The translations under genes were made by a program, and so were the position numbers. DNA of 64,000 bases, taken from NCBI GenBank assembly GCA_964510785.1, contig CAZECM010000002.1:1-64000 (forward strand), written 5' to 3'. The notes beneath the pieces are model-generated. The model was not told the DNA's origin. It saw nothing but the letters and a program-made list of their open reading frames with translations, and did not search any database. How positions within the stretch are numbered: position 1 is the first letter of the stretch; each line of letters starts with the position of its first letter. Below, one piece after another: positions 52,831 to 61,423 of the stretch. The stretch comes from JAAYZM01 sp964510785. GTDB lineage: Bacteria; Actinomycetota; Actinomycetes; Actinomycetales; Cellulomonadaceae.

Positions 52831-54158
52831 ATGGCGGGCAGTGATACTCGGTTGGTTGCGCCTCGTGGTCCGACGACTTCGAGTTTTCGCCCCGACATCG
52901 AAGGCCTGCGCGCCGTAGCGATCGGCCTCGTGCTGATCTACCACGCGGGGATCAAGTACGTTCCTGGCGGATTCGTCGGGGTCGACGTGTTCTTCGTCAT
53001 CTCCGGGTTCCTCATCACCGGGTTGCTGATCCGTGAGGTCGAGCGCACCGGTCGCGTCTCGTTGTCGCAGTTCTGGGCGCGGCGCGCCAAGCGACTGCTG
53101 CCCGCCAGCGCACTCGCCCTGGTCGCCACGGCCATCGCTTCTTGGCTCGTCGTGCCGGCGACGCACTGGCGGGACTTCGGCGGGGACGTCTCGGCGGCTG
53201 CCCTCTACGTGGTGAACTGGCGATTCGCCGCCCAGGCGATCGACTACAACGCCGAGGGTGCTGGCGTATCGCCCGTGCTGCACTTCTGGTCCCTCGCGGT
53301 CGAGGAACAGTTCTACCTCGTCTGGCCGCTGCTCATCGTGGCCGTCGTCGTCCTGGCGCGCCGATGGCGACGCGCGCAGCTCCGCGTCGTGCTCGCGGTG
53401 GCGATCGCCGCCGTGATCGTGCCGTCATTCCTCTGGTCGATAGCGTTCACCTCAACCGATCCCGACGTCGCGTTCTTCGTCACGACGACGCGACTGTGGG
53501 AACTCGGCATCGGGGCCGCGGTAGCCATCGGGGCGAAGCTGTGGCCGCGCATCCCCGGCCCCATCGCGCTCGCGCTCGGATGGCTGGGGGTTGCGGCCAT
53601 CGTGTTCGCCGCGCTGCAGTTCACCTCAGAAACCCCCTGGCCCGGTGCGGGCGCACTCGTCCCCACCCTCGGTACCGCCGCAGTCATCGTCGCCACCACC
53701 GGGCGCGCCTACGGAACGCTGGGAGTCGGTCGGCTGCTCGGACTGCGCCCCATGGTGTGGATCGGCGGGCTCTCCTACTCCCTCTACCTGTGGCACTGGC
53801 CGTTCCTCGTGCTGGGTGCCGCTCACTTCGGCGAACTACGCAACCGCCACGCAGTGCTCCTCGTGCTCGCCTCCGGCATCGTGGCCTGGCTCAGCCTCAA
53901 GCTCGTCGAGAACCCCATCCGGTTCTCACGACCCATCGCCGCCTCGCCCCGCCTCGCACTGTCACTCGGAGGCAACTTCACACTCCTCGGTGCCCTCGCC
54001 GGCGCCGTACTGGTCCTGTCCATCCCCGCCACGACCACCGCCGCCACCAGCGCCACCCCCGGCGCCCGGTTCCTCGACACACGCGAGTACCAGGCCCTCA
54101 CAGTCGAACTCTCCGAGATCGACACCACCGACCTCCTCGTACCCAGCCCCACCGACGC
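52831..54158 (+). repeat. exact 1,328-bp direct repeat, copy 2
   Basis: Same as 48809-50136. It begins at the ATG of the second acyltransferase; its last shared bases are the first two of the Ala443 codon (GCC in copy 1, GCT here). Downstream sequence encodes a related but clearly diverged SGNH domain. Confidence 0.9.
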
Positions 54159-54921
54159 TTACGCCGACCAGCCCGCATCAGAACTCCGCGACTGCGTCAC
54201 CCGTCTGGACTCGCGGGAAGTGCTCCCCTGCGAGTTCGGCGACACACACAGCGACATCACGGTTGCGCTCGTGGGTGACTCGAAGGTTGGGCAGTGGTTC
54301 ACCGCGCTCAAGAGCATCGCGTCAGACGAGGGGTGGCGACTCGTCACGTACCTCAAGTCAGCGTGCGCCTTTGCGGAGCCGACGGTCACGACCGACGAGG
54401 AGCGCCACCGCCTGTGCGCTGACTGGAACCGTGATGCCCTCGAGGCCGTGCTGCGCGACAGCCCCGACGTCGTGCTGACCTCGGGGTTCCGGATCCTGAG
54501 CGGGAGAGCTGGTGACGACTACTCACCCGGCGCGCGGAGGACAGCAACGTGGTGGTCGAGGCTCGCCGATGCGGGCATCCCAGTCCTCCCGCTCCTCGAC
54601 AATCCTCTACCACCGTTCGACGTTCCCGAGTGCGTGGCGGAACACATGAAGCATCTGTCTGACTGCGCCTTCGACCGTGACTCGGCGATCGAAGACTCAG
54701 GAGCCCGGTATCAGATCCTCGCCGCAGAACTCACCGGCGTCGACGACTTCGTGGACATGACCGACATCGTGTGCCCGGGAACAGGCCGCTGCCCCGCCGT
54801 CATCGGCAACGTCCTCCTCTATCGCCAAGGTTCGCACCTGACCAAGACCTTCGTAGACTCGGCCACGCAAGCACTCGACAAGAAGCTCGTCCCGCTCGTC
54901 AATGCTGCTGCAGGTCGCTGA
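52831..54921 (+). CDS. OafA/YrhL-type acyltransferase with C-terminal SGNH domain, copy 2
   Basis: A 696-residue paralogue of the gene at 48809. Residues 1-443 (membrane acyltransferase domain) are identical. The SGNH part is diverged: VALVGDSKVGQW, YLKSACAFAEP and YRQGSHLT are shared, but only about half of all residues. The frame is open 117 bases further upstream, but the ATG at 52831 is the shared start, with GGAGTCGGGGGG 10-20 bases before it. It converges on the GT4 gene at 54931 with only 9 bases between. Likely a different acyl-glycan specificity from copy 1. Confidence 0.92.
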   Translation: MAGSDTRLVAPRGPTTSSFRPDIEGLRAVAIGLVLIYHAGIKYVPGGFVGVDVFFVISGFLITGLLIREVERTGRVSLSQFWARRAKRLLPASALALVATAIASWLVVPATHWRDFGGDVSAAALYVVNWRFAAQAIDYNAEGAGVSPVLHFWSLAVEEQFYLVWPLLIVAVVVLARRWRRAQLRVVLAVAIAAVIVPSFLWSIAFTSTDPDVAFFVTTTRLWELGIGAAVAIGAKLWPRIPGPIALALGWLGVAAIVFAALQFTSETPWPGAGALVPTLGTAAVIVATTGRAYGTLGVGRLLGLRPMVWIGGLSYSLYLWHWPFLVLGAAHFGELRNRHAVLLVLASGIVAWLSLKLVENPIRFSRPIAASPRLALSLGGNFTLLGALAGAVLVLSIPATTTAATSATPGARFLDTREYQALTVELSEIDTTDLLVPSPTDAYADQPASELRDCVTRLDSREVLPCEFGDTHSDITVALVGDSKVGQWFTALKSIASDEGWRLVTYLKSACAFAEPTVTTDEERHRLCADWNRDALEAVLRDSPDVVLTSGFRILSGRAGDDYSPGARRTATWWSRLADAGIPVLPLLDNPLPPFDVPECVAEHMKHLSDCAFDRDSAIEDSGARYQILAAELTGVDDFVDMTDIVCPGTGRCPAVIGNVLLYRQGSHLTKTFVDSATQALDKKLVPLVNAAAGR

Positions 54922-54930
54922 AGTGGCCTG

Positions 54931-56007
54931 CTAGGCCCGGGCGAAGCCCTCGAGCGCGTTGACGAAGCGCTCCGCGTCAGTGCGCCAGTCGAAGTGGTCG
55001 AGCACCAGGGTCCGGCCGTTCTTGGCGAGACGTTGACGCTCCGCGCGATCGGTGTCCAGGGAACGTACCGCCGCCTCGGCGGCCGCCACGTCACCGAAGG
55101 GCACCACGATGCCGCAGTCGCCCTCCTCGACGAGCCGCACGGACACGGCGTTCGGCGTCGAGACCACCGGAACCCCGTGCGCAAGGTACTCGAGCATCTT
55201 CGTGGGCACGGAGTGCGCGTAGTTGGGTTCGTCATGCAGCAGGCTCAGCCCGGCGAGCGCGCCGTCGAGCCGGCCGAGCGCCTCGTCGTTGGGGACGAAT
55301 CCGTGCCATGAGACGGCCCCTTCCGCGTGCGCCGCTCGCAGCATCTCGATGCAGTCCGGCTCGGCGCCGCCGTAGATGTGAACCTCGATGTCGGGGGCGA
55401 GCCTGCGGCCCAGCTCGATCATCTCTCTGGCCCCACGCCTCGCGGAGATGCGGCCCACGTAGACCACCCGACGGTCCACGTCCTCGGACACGTGCTCGGG
55501 GGGCACCACGCTGTTGGGGATCACCGGATGCGCCCGCACGAAGCGCTCGCGGTAGGACTCCTCGGCCAGGATGAGGTGCATCCGGCGCTCGGCCGATCGC
55601 TCGAAGGCACGCGAGACGGCCGCCACCGGGGGCCGCAACGGGCGGGGGAGCCATGCCTTGAGCCGCAGCGTGGCCACGGTGTCCTCGTGGACGTCCCAGA
55701 CCAGGCGCCTGGCGGGCAGGCCAAGCGCAGCGAGCAGCAGCTCCGGGTCGTGCATGAGCACGACGTCGAACTCGTTCGCCCGCGCACGCAGCAGTCGCCG
55801 GGCACGGAGGATGGCAGAGAGGCGATGCCGCCCGTGGGCCCGCGCGATGTCGATCGCGCGGATGTCCTCGGGAAGCTCCCGGCCGTGGTCCGTGAAGGAT
55901 GCGGCGAGCGTGACATCGTGCCCCGCTGCCACGAGTGCCGGGATCTGTCGGTAGCGGACCCGGGCGTCCTCCGGATCGTGCACCACCGTCAGCACGAGCA
56001 CTCTCAT
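54931..56007 (-). CDS. family 4 glycosyltransferase
   Basis: A 358-residue GT-B enzyme with an N-terminal half (VLVLTVVHDPEDARVRYRQI, VLMHDPELLL, VWDVHED) and a C-terminal GT4 half (VVYVGRISARRGAREMI, YAHSVPTKMLEYLAHGVPVV with Glu and the nucleotide-binding Lys). It is similar to capsular or wall glycan GT4 enzymes that use N-acetyl-sugar donors. ATG with no strong ribosome site; 42 bases downstream of the dehydrogenase gene on the same strand, so probably the same operon. It could use the sugar acid made by that enzyme. Confidence 0.88.
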   Translation of the reverse strand: MRVLVLTVVHDPEDARVRYRQIPALVAAGHDVTLAASFTDHGRELPEDIRAIDIARAHGRHRLSAILRARRLLRARANEFDVVLMHDPELLLAALGLPARRLVWDVHEDTVATLRLKAWLPRPLRPPVAAVSRAFERSAERRMHLILAEESYRERFVRAHPVIPNSVVPPEHVSEDVDRRVVYVGRISARRGAREMIELGRRLAPDIEVHIYGGAEPDCIEMLRAAHAEGAVSWHGFVPNDEALGRLDGALAGLSLLHDEPNYAHSVPTKMLEYLAHGVPVVSTPNAVSVRLVEEGDCGIVVPFGDVAAAEAAVRSLDTDRAERQRLAKNGRTLVLDHFDWRTDAERFVNALEGFARA

Positions 56008-56049
56008 GGGTGGATCATTCCACTCGACGCGCCCCGGTGGGCGAATCCG

Positions 56050-57312
56050 TCACAGGTGCTCCACCGACTCCGCGTGCGGAGCCATGCCGCGGGTGTCGAG
56101 GACTCGACGGGCCGTGTTGGCGATCTTCTCGCCGTCGTACTCGGCGTGGCTCTGCACCACGACCACGAGATCCGCTGCCGCGAGCGCCGCGTCGAGGTCG
56201 GGTACCCGCGCGATGTCGAGACCCTCGGCGGTCCAGGTGGACACGTGCGGGTCGTGGAACTGCACCGTGGCGCCGAGCTGGCGTAGCCGCTTGGCGAGCG
56301 GGACGGCGGGCGACTCGCGCTGGTCGGCGATGTCCGGCTTGTACGTGACGCCGAGCAGCAGGACCGTTGAACCGCTGACGGCCTTCGCGTCCTCGTTGAG
56401 GATGTTCTGGATGCGCTGCGCCACGTAGTTGGGCATCGCTCCGTTGATCTCCTGGGCGAGCTCGACGAAGCGGAAGGGGTAGCCCAGCTTCGCCCGCACG
56501 TTGTAGCTCAGGTAGTTCGGGTCGATGGGGATGCAGTGCCCCCCGACGCCGGGCCCCGGGTAGAACGCCTGGAAGCCGAAGGGCTTGGTCTTGGCGAGCC
56601 GGATGACGTCCCACAGGTCGATGCCGAGCTCGTGGCAGAACTTCGCCATCTCGTTGACGAGCGCGATGTTGACGTGGCGGTAGGTGTTCTCGAGGAGCTT
56701 CGCGGTCTCCGCCTCACGCGTGCCGCGCGCCTCGACCACGGTGTCGACGAAGTGGCCGTAGAACTCCGCCGCCTTGCGGGTGCACTCCGGGGTCTGCCCA
56801 CCCACCACCTTGGGGGTGTTCTTCATGCCGTAGACGGCGTTGCCCGGGTCGATGCGCTCCGGGGAGAAGGCGAGGTGGAAGTCCTTGCCCACCTCGAGGC
56901 CACCGGCTTCGAGGGCGGGACGAACGATCTCGTCGGTGGTACCGGGGTAGGTCGTGGACTCGAGGATGACGAGCATGCCGGGCTGGAGGTTCTTCGCGAC
57001 GGTCGCGACCGCGGCGTTCACGGCGCCGAGGTCCGGCCCGCCGTCCTCGGCCAGCGGGGTCGGCACGCAGATCACCAAGGTCTTCGCCGAAGCGAGCTCG
57101 TCCGGGTCCGTCGTCGCACGGAAACCGCCGGAGATCATCTCGGTGATGTCCGCGTCGGAGAGGTCGTCCACGTGAGAGGTACCAGAGTTCAGACCGCCCA
57201 CGACCCCGGGGTGGATGTCGAAGCCGATGACCTGCAGTCCCGCACGCACCGCTTCCTGTGCGAGGGGGAGGCCGACGTAGCCAAGTCCGATTACCGCGAG
57301 ATCAGCGGTCAC
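56050..57312 (-). CDS. nucleotide-sugar dehydrogenase (UDP-HexNAc dehydrogenase type, WecC/WbpA-like)
   Basis: A 420-residue enzyme oxidising C6 of a UDP-sugar to the carboxylate with NAD. The N-terminal GLGYVGLP (9-16) is the NAD loop, the ESTTYPGTTDEI segment (118-129) is typical of UDP-N-acetylhexosamine dehydrogenases, and the catalytic Cys260 is in GPGVGGHCIPIDP. The product would be UDP-GlcNAcA or UDP-ManNAcA; the choice is not fixed by sequence. GTG at 57312 with GGAG 8 bases before is preferred over one at 57336. It supplies acidic sugar for the wall glycan. Confidence 0.93.
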   Translation of the reverse strand: MTADLAVIGLGYVGLPLAQEAVRAGLQVIGFDIHPGVVGGLNSGTSHVDDLSDADITEMISGGFRATTDPDELASAKTLVICVPTPLAEDGGPDLGAVNAAVATVAKNLQPGMLVILESTTYPGTTDEIVRPALEAGGLEVGKDFHLAFSPERIDPGNAVYGMKNTPKVVGGQTPECTRKAAEFYGHFVDTVVEARGTREAETAKLLENTYRHVNIALVNEMAKFCHELGIDLWDVIRLAKTKPFGFQAFYPGPGVGGHCIPIDPNYLSYNVRAKLGYPFRFVELAQEINGAMPNYVAQRIQNILNEDAKAVSGSTVLLLGVTYKPDIADQRESPAVPLAKRLRQLGATVQFHDPHVSTWTAEGLDIARVPDLDAALAAADLVVVVQSHAEYDGEKIANTARRVLDTRGMAPHAESVEHL

Positions 57313-57495
57313 AGCACCACTCCGATGGTTCGTCACAGGTCGCACCGCTCCCCCTGCTACCTCGACGATGCCTGGGTGCGGTCCGCGCCGGCCACTGGTC
57401 GCGTTCCGGCCCACCGATGTTACTGCACCTGTCCCGCTCGCACGGCGTCGTGAGTCCTACGTCGCCCGGCCGCGCCATGACCCCTGGACCGCCGG

Positions 57496-59649
57496 TCAGC
57501 GCGAGGCCGCCGCCGCCTCGATCTCGGGCGCGAGCCGCTCCGCGAGGAGAGGCATGAGCGTGCGGACGTAGGTGTCCGTGAGGTGCGAGGTCTGGCGGTA
57601 GACGAGCACGTTGCCGATCACGGGCACGCATGTCTCGGTGGGGCACACGAGGTCCAACATCTCGACGGTGCGCACCTCCGGGACCCGCTCGACCGCGGCG
57701 ACCTGGACGCGGTACCCGCTACGGTCGAGCCCTTCCTCGCGGTCGAACACGCACTCGACGAGGTGGTCCGGGTTCTGGGCCACGCACTCGTACACCGGGA
57801 ACCCGGGGTTCGGGTTGTCGTAGAGCAGCACGATCGGGAGGCCGGCGTCCCGCAGGAACTCCCACGTCTCCACGAGGGCGTCCTCCATCGCCGCGGCGCT
57901 GTTCGACTCCGGGTCGGCGGGGTCCACGAGGGCCCTGTCGAGCCGTTGCGAGACGAGAACGACGTCGGGCTGCTCGGCCACGAGCAGCGCGCGCATCGCC
58001 TCGTTCCACTCCACACAGCTCGTGTAGATCTCTCCCTGGGCGCTCTGGACACCGCTGCTGAGCGCGCAGGCCGACTTGGTATAGGAGTGCACGCGCCAGC
58101 CGCGCTCCTGCCCGATCTCGTCGATCGCCGACATCCACTGGGCGATCTTGGAGTCGCCGACGACGGCGACCGTCAACGTGCCGTCCGGGTCCCCGAACTC
58201 GCACATCACCGGCTCGGGGTCGTCCTGGTCCACCTGGCAGTCCTGGTCGTACAGCGCCGGGACGTCGTCCGTGGCGAACACCGCCTCGGGCTCCCACCAC
58301 TCTTCGAGGGCCAGCCCCGCGAGCGTTCCGGGCAGCGCCACCTCCGGGCTCGCGCTCTCCTCGGGCTCCGACGGCGACCCGCTCGGTGCCGGCCTGGGCG
58401 GCGGCGACACGAGGTCCTGGGCACCGTCCGGCTCGCGCTCCGGTCCGTCCGGCTCGTCGAGGACCACCGCCGCGACGAGGGCGAGCCCGGCCACGACTCC
58501 CACCAGCGAGAAGTTCGCGCCGATGGACAGTGCCGTGCGGGTCGAGGCCGCGATGGACTTCGAGAACCGGATCGGGTTCTCCACGAACCGGTAGGACAGG
58601 TAGGCAGGGACGAATGCCACGAGCATGACGAGCACACCGCGCTTGGCGCCCAGGTCGCCCCAGTAGTCGGTCGCGGCGACCCACAACGGCCAGTGCCACA
58701 GGTACACGGAGTACGAGAGACCGCCGACCCAGACGGCGGGACGCCACGAGAGGATGCCCGCCGGGCCGGCCGAGCCGCTCGTGTAGCCGGCGACGATGAC
58801 GGCCGCCGTGCCGAGCGTCGGCGCGAGGGCCGCGTACCCGGGCCATGCCACCTCCGTCGACAGCAGAAGTCCGCTCGCCGCCACGAGCGCGAGCCCGAGC
58901 CAACCGATCACGGCGGCGGTGCGTACGGACAGCCGGGCCCACCGCGCCGCACCGATCGCGACGAACGCTCCGATCCCGAGCTCCCAGAGCCGCGTGGTCG
59001 TCACGAAGAACGCCTCCGTGGGGGCGTTCGCCGTCATGACGACCGACCACACGAAGGACGGCACGATCACCGCGGCGATCGCCACCGTGAGCACGAGCCG
59101 GAGGCGTGCGTCCTTCCGGCGGCGCATCCAGACGGCGACGAGCACGATGAGCAGCGGCCACACGATGTAGAACTGCTCCTCGACCGCGAGCGACCAGAAG
59201 TGCTGCACGGGAGAGACCTCGACGCCCTCGGCGAGGTAGTCCACCGAGCGGCCCGCGAGCACCCAGTTCACGACATAGGTGGCGGCACCGACGATGTCGA
59301 AGCCGAAGGTGCGCCACGAGGTGATCGGCGCCGTGAGCCAGGTCAGGATCGCCGTGACCACCAGCACGAGCCCCGCGGCGGGCAGCAGCCGCTTGGCACG
59401 CCGGGCGTAGAACTGACGCAGCGAGATGCGGCCGGAGCGCTCCAGCTCGCGGATCAGCAGTCCCGTGATCAGGAACCCGGAGATCACGAAGAACACGTCG
59501 ACGCCGACGAAGCCGCCAGGCATCTGGTCGACGCCGGCGTGGTAGATCAGGACGAGGCCGATCGCGACGGCGCGCAGGCCCTCGATGTCGGGGCGGTACC
59601 CCTTGATCTGACGGACGCCGGTGGACGTCCTGGTGTCGGTACTGGTCAC
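57496..59649 (-). CDS. OafA/YrhL-type acyltransferase with C-terminal SGNH domain, third paralogue
   Basis: A 717-residue membrane acyltransferase. YRPDIEGLRAVAIGLVLIYHAG and FFVISGFLITGLLI in the N-terminal domain (about 15-410) closely match copies 1 and 2, but the sequence has diverged throughout. A Pro/Glu/Ser-rich linker (about 405-445) leads to the SGNH domain with VVGDSKIAQW and YRQTSHLT (again Gln in the usual Asp position). GTG start. Opposite strand to copies 1 and 2. It probably adds acetyl groups to the same polymer. Confidence 0.92.
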   Translation of the reverse strand: MTSTDTRTSTGVRQIKGYRPDIEGLRAVAIGLVLIYHAGVDQMPGGFVGVDVFFVISGFLITGLLIRELERSGRISLRQFYARRAKRLLPAAGLVLVVTAILTWLTAPITSWRTFGFDIVGAATYVVNWVLAGRSVDYLAEGVEVSPVQHFWSLAVEEQFYIVWPLLIVLVAVWMRRRKDARLRLVLTVAIAAVIVPSFVWSVVMTANAPTEAFFVTTTRLWELGIGAFVAIGAARWARLSVRTAAVIGWLGLALVAASGLLLSTEVAWPGYAALAPTLGTAAVIVAGYTSGSAGPAGILSWRPAVWVGGLSYSVYLWHWPLWVAATDYWGDLGAKRGVLVMLVAFVPAYLSYRFVENPIRFSKSIAASTRTALSIGANFSLVGVVAGLALVAAVVLDEPDGPEREPDGAQDLVSPPPRPAPSGSPSEPEESASPEVALPGTLAGLALEEWWEPEAVFATDDVPALYDQDCQVDQDDPEPVMCEFGDPDGTLTVAVVGDSKIAQWMSAIDEIGQERGWRVHSYTKSACALSSGVQSAQGEIYTSCVEWNEAMRALLVAEQPDVVLVSQRLDRALVDPADPESNSAAAMEDALVETWEFLRDAGLPIVLLYDNPNPGFPVYECVAQNPDHLVECVFDREEGLDRSGYRVQVAAVERVPEVRTVEMLDLVCPTETCVPVIGNVLVYRQTSHLTDTYVRTLMPLLAERLAPEIEAAAASR

Positions 59650-59716
59650 GAGGTCACGGACTCCTCTGGGTGTCGGGACCGTTTCCTACCGGGCCCGGTG
59701 GGGAGCACTCATGACG

Positions 59717-61372
59717 TCAACGCGACTCGGACGCCACCGCATCGATCGCCGCGACGATCCGGGCGCAGTTGGCCTGGTCGTGGTGGGCGAACACCCGGGT
59801 GACGCGATCGGCGTAGACGTCCTCGCGCACGAAAGCGCGGTCAGCGTACCTCTCGATCTGGTCGAGCGCAGCGCCAACGTCTGCGACGACGGGGCCGAAG
59901 CCGTCCCGGCGTGCGTCGAACCACTCCCCGAGCCCGTGCCCCGCCGTGTACTGCTCGCGGTCGAACTGCACGTAGACGACCGGCGTCCCGACGTAGGCGA
60001 CGTCGAAGTGCACGGAGGACCAGTCGGTGACGAGCAGGTCGCACCCGCGCAGCAGCGCTGGGATGTCGGCCGTGCGCGCGTCGACCATCTCCACCCGGTC
60101 GCTCACCGGCCGGTAGCCGCCCAGCTCGGCTGCCAGGTTGTAGTGGGGGACCACGGCGAGCCGCACGTCGGCCGCGTCGAGGATCCGCGCGAGACGCTCG
60201 CTGCCCAGGAACCCTTCGACGAAGCGCTGGTAGGCCGAGCCCTCGTAGGCCACCTCGGCGGGGCCGCCACCACCGAAGAGCGTCGGCACGAGGTAGCGGC
60301 GCCACGTGGGCATGAAGAGCACGGTGCGGCTCGGACCGGCGGAGACGAGCTGGTCGTAGCGGGCGAGCCCGGTCTCGACCACCTGCGGTCCGTACCCCGA
60401 CGTGGCACGCAGGGCGGTGGCCTCACCCGGCCCGACGGCGGCCACCAGGTCGTAACCGCCGTTGGCGCGCTTGACCGCCTCGGGACTCAGGTGGACACCG
60501 TGCTTGAGGTAGACGCGCCGCGCTCCGACGCGCCACGCGCACTGCAGCATGTACGCACCGGGCCGCCACCGGCTCGGGAGCATGTGCTTGACCGAGTACG
60601 CGTTGGCGAGGACGTCGGCGTGCAGCATGAGGACGCGGTGGCGCACGGACGAGCGCCACACGACGTTGCCGAGCCCGGCGACCGTGTCCCGCATGGGCGA
60701 GTCGGGGGCGATGACGTAGTAGACGGCGGCGTCCGGCCGCGTCGCGCGCAGGTGCGCGAAGAGCGCGTGGCCGTTGTCCCGCGCCGTCTCCGGCCGCTCC
60801 CCCACGAGCCAGATGGGACCGCGCGGCACGAAGGGCCGGGTCAGCAGCCGCGCCGGGCGTACCCAGGAGAAGCGCCGTCCGCGCGCGACGAAGGCGAGGT
60901 CGCGCAACCAGTCGCGTGCCCCCCACGCCCACGTGGCGGCCCGGCCCGTCCCCGCGATGCGCAGCCATACCGCGGGGCTGCCGGCGGCCGGCAGTACCTG
61001 GAGCCGGCGGCCGGCGTGCTCCCTGGGACGCGACGAGGCGAGCAGGCCGGTCGCAGGCACGAGCGGGACGAAGCGCGGCTCGGTCGGGGGGTGCTCACCC
61101 GGACCGGCCGGGGACTCGAGCTCGAGCCGGTAGGCGCCGTCGGCATCAGGCAGCTCGAGCTCGACGCGCAGTGCCGCACGCGTCCACACCCCGACCGTGC
61201 TCACGCGCGGCTCGACCTCGCCGGAAGTCCGCACGGCGACGTCCCCGCCGCGGCGCCGGAGCCGGACCTCGAGCCTGGTCCCCTCGGGCAGGTCGTGCCC
61301 GCGCAGGTGGATCGCGACGGCAAGCCGGCCCTCGTGCAGGTCGACGTACTCGCAGACAGGGGCCGGTGCCAT
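59717..61372 (-). CDS. CDP-glycerol glycerophosphotransferase family protein (5)
   Basis: A 551-residue TagF/TagB-type enzyme. An N-terminal beta-rich domain (about 1-130; VCEYVDLHEGRLAVAIHLRG) precedes the GT-B transferase: YLKHGVHLSPEAVK (acceptor His), VLFMPTWRRYLVP, VVPHYNL and LLVTDWSSVHFDVAYVGTPVVYV. It is unlike the four tandem members in having the extra domain and the KHGV motif. The ATG at 61372 is preferred; TATGCT lies 9 bases upstream. Divergent from the MurG-like gene. Confidence 0.87.
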   Translation of the reverse strand: MAPAPVCEYVDLHEGRLAVAIHLRGHDLPEGTRLEVRLRRRGGDVAVRTSGEVEPRVSTVGVWTRAALRVELELPDADGAYRLELESPAGPGEHPPTEPRFVPLVPATGLLASSRPREHAGRRLQVLPAAGSPAVWLRIAGTGRAATWAWGARDWLRDLAFVARGRRFSWVRPARLLTRPFVPRGPIWLVGERPETARDNGHALFAHLRATRPDAAVYYVIAPDSPMRDTVAGLGNVVWRSSVRHRVLMLHADVLANAYSVKHMLPSRWRPGAYMLQCAWRVGARRVYLKHGVHLSPEAVKRANGGYDLVAAVGPGEATALRATSGYGPQVVETGLARYDQLVSAGPSRTVLFMPTWRRYLVPTLFGGGGPAEVAYEGSAYQRFVEGFLGSERLARILDAADVRLAVVPHYNLAAELGGYRPVSDRVEMVDARTADIPALLRGCDLLVTDWSSVHFDVAYVGTPVVYVQFDREQYTAGHGLGEWFDARRDGFGPVVADVGAALDQIERYADRAFVREDVYADRVTRVFAHHDQANCARIVAAIDAVASESR

Positions 61373-61381
61373 GGTCGTCAC

Positions 61382-61387
61382 AGCATA
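61382..61387 (-). promoter_or_regulatory. candidate -10 box of glycerophosphotransferase 5
   Basis: TATGCT on the minus strand, 9 bases before the ATG at 61372. Transcription would start about at the ATG or with a leader of two or three bases. Confidence 0.45.
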
Positions 61388-61411
61388 GGTGGGAGCCCCT
61401 GGCCCCGGCAC

Positions 61412-61417
61412 TACCCT
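61412..61417 (+). promoter_or_regulatory. -10 box of the MurG-like gene, leaderless type
   Basis: TACCCT lies 6 bases before the ATG at 61424, facing the promoter of the divergent glycerophosphotransferase. Confidence 0.5.
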
Positions 61418-61423
61418 GGGGCC

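Noticed and set aside
48809..54158. Duplicated acyltransferase segment as a transposon or integron-like element
   Set aside because: No transposase, integrase, terminal inverted repeats or target-site duplications flank the repeat, and both copies are inside coding frames.
59621..61423. Plus-strand frame extending upstream of the MurG-like gene
   Set aside because: Upstream residues are shadow of the minus-strand glycerophosphotransferase. The MurG-like protein begins at the ATG at 61424 with a leaderless -10.
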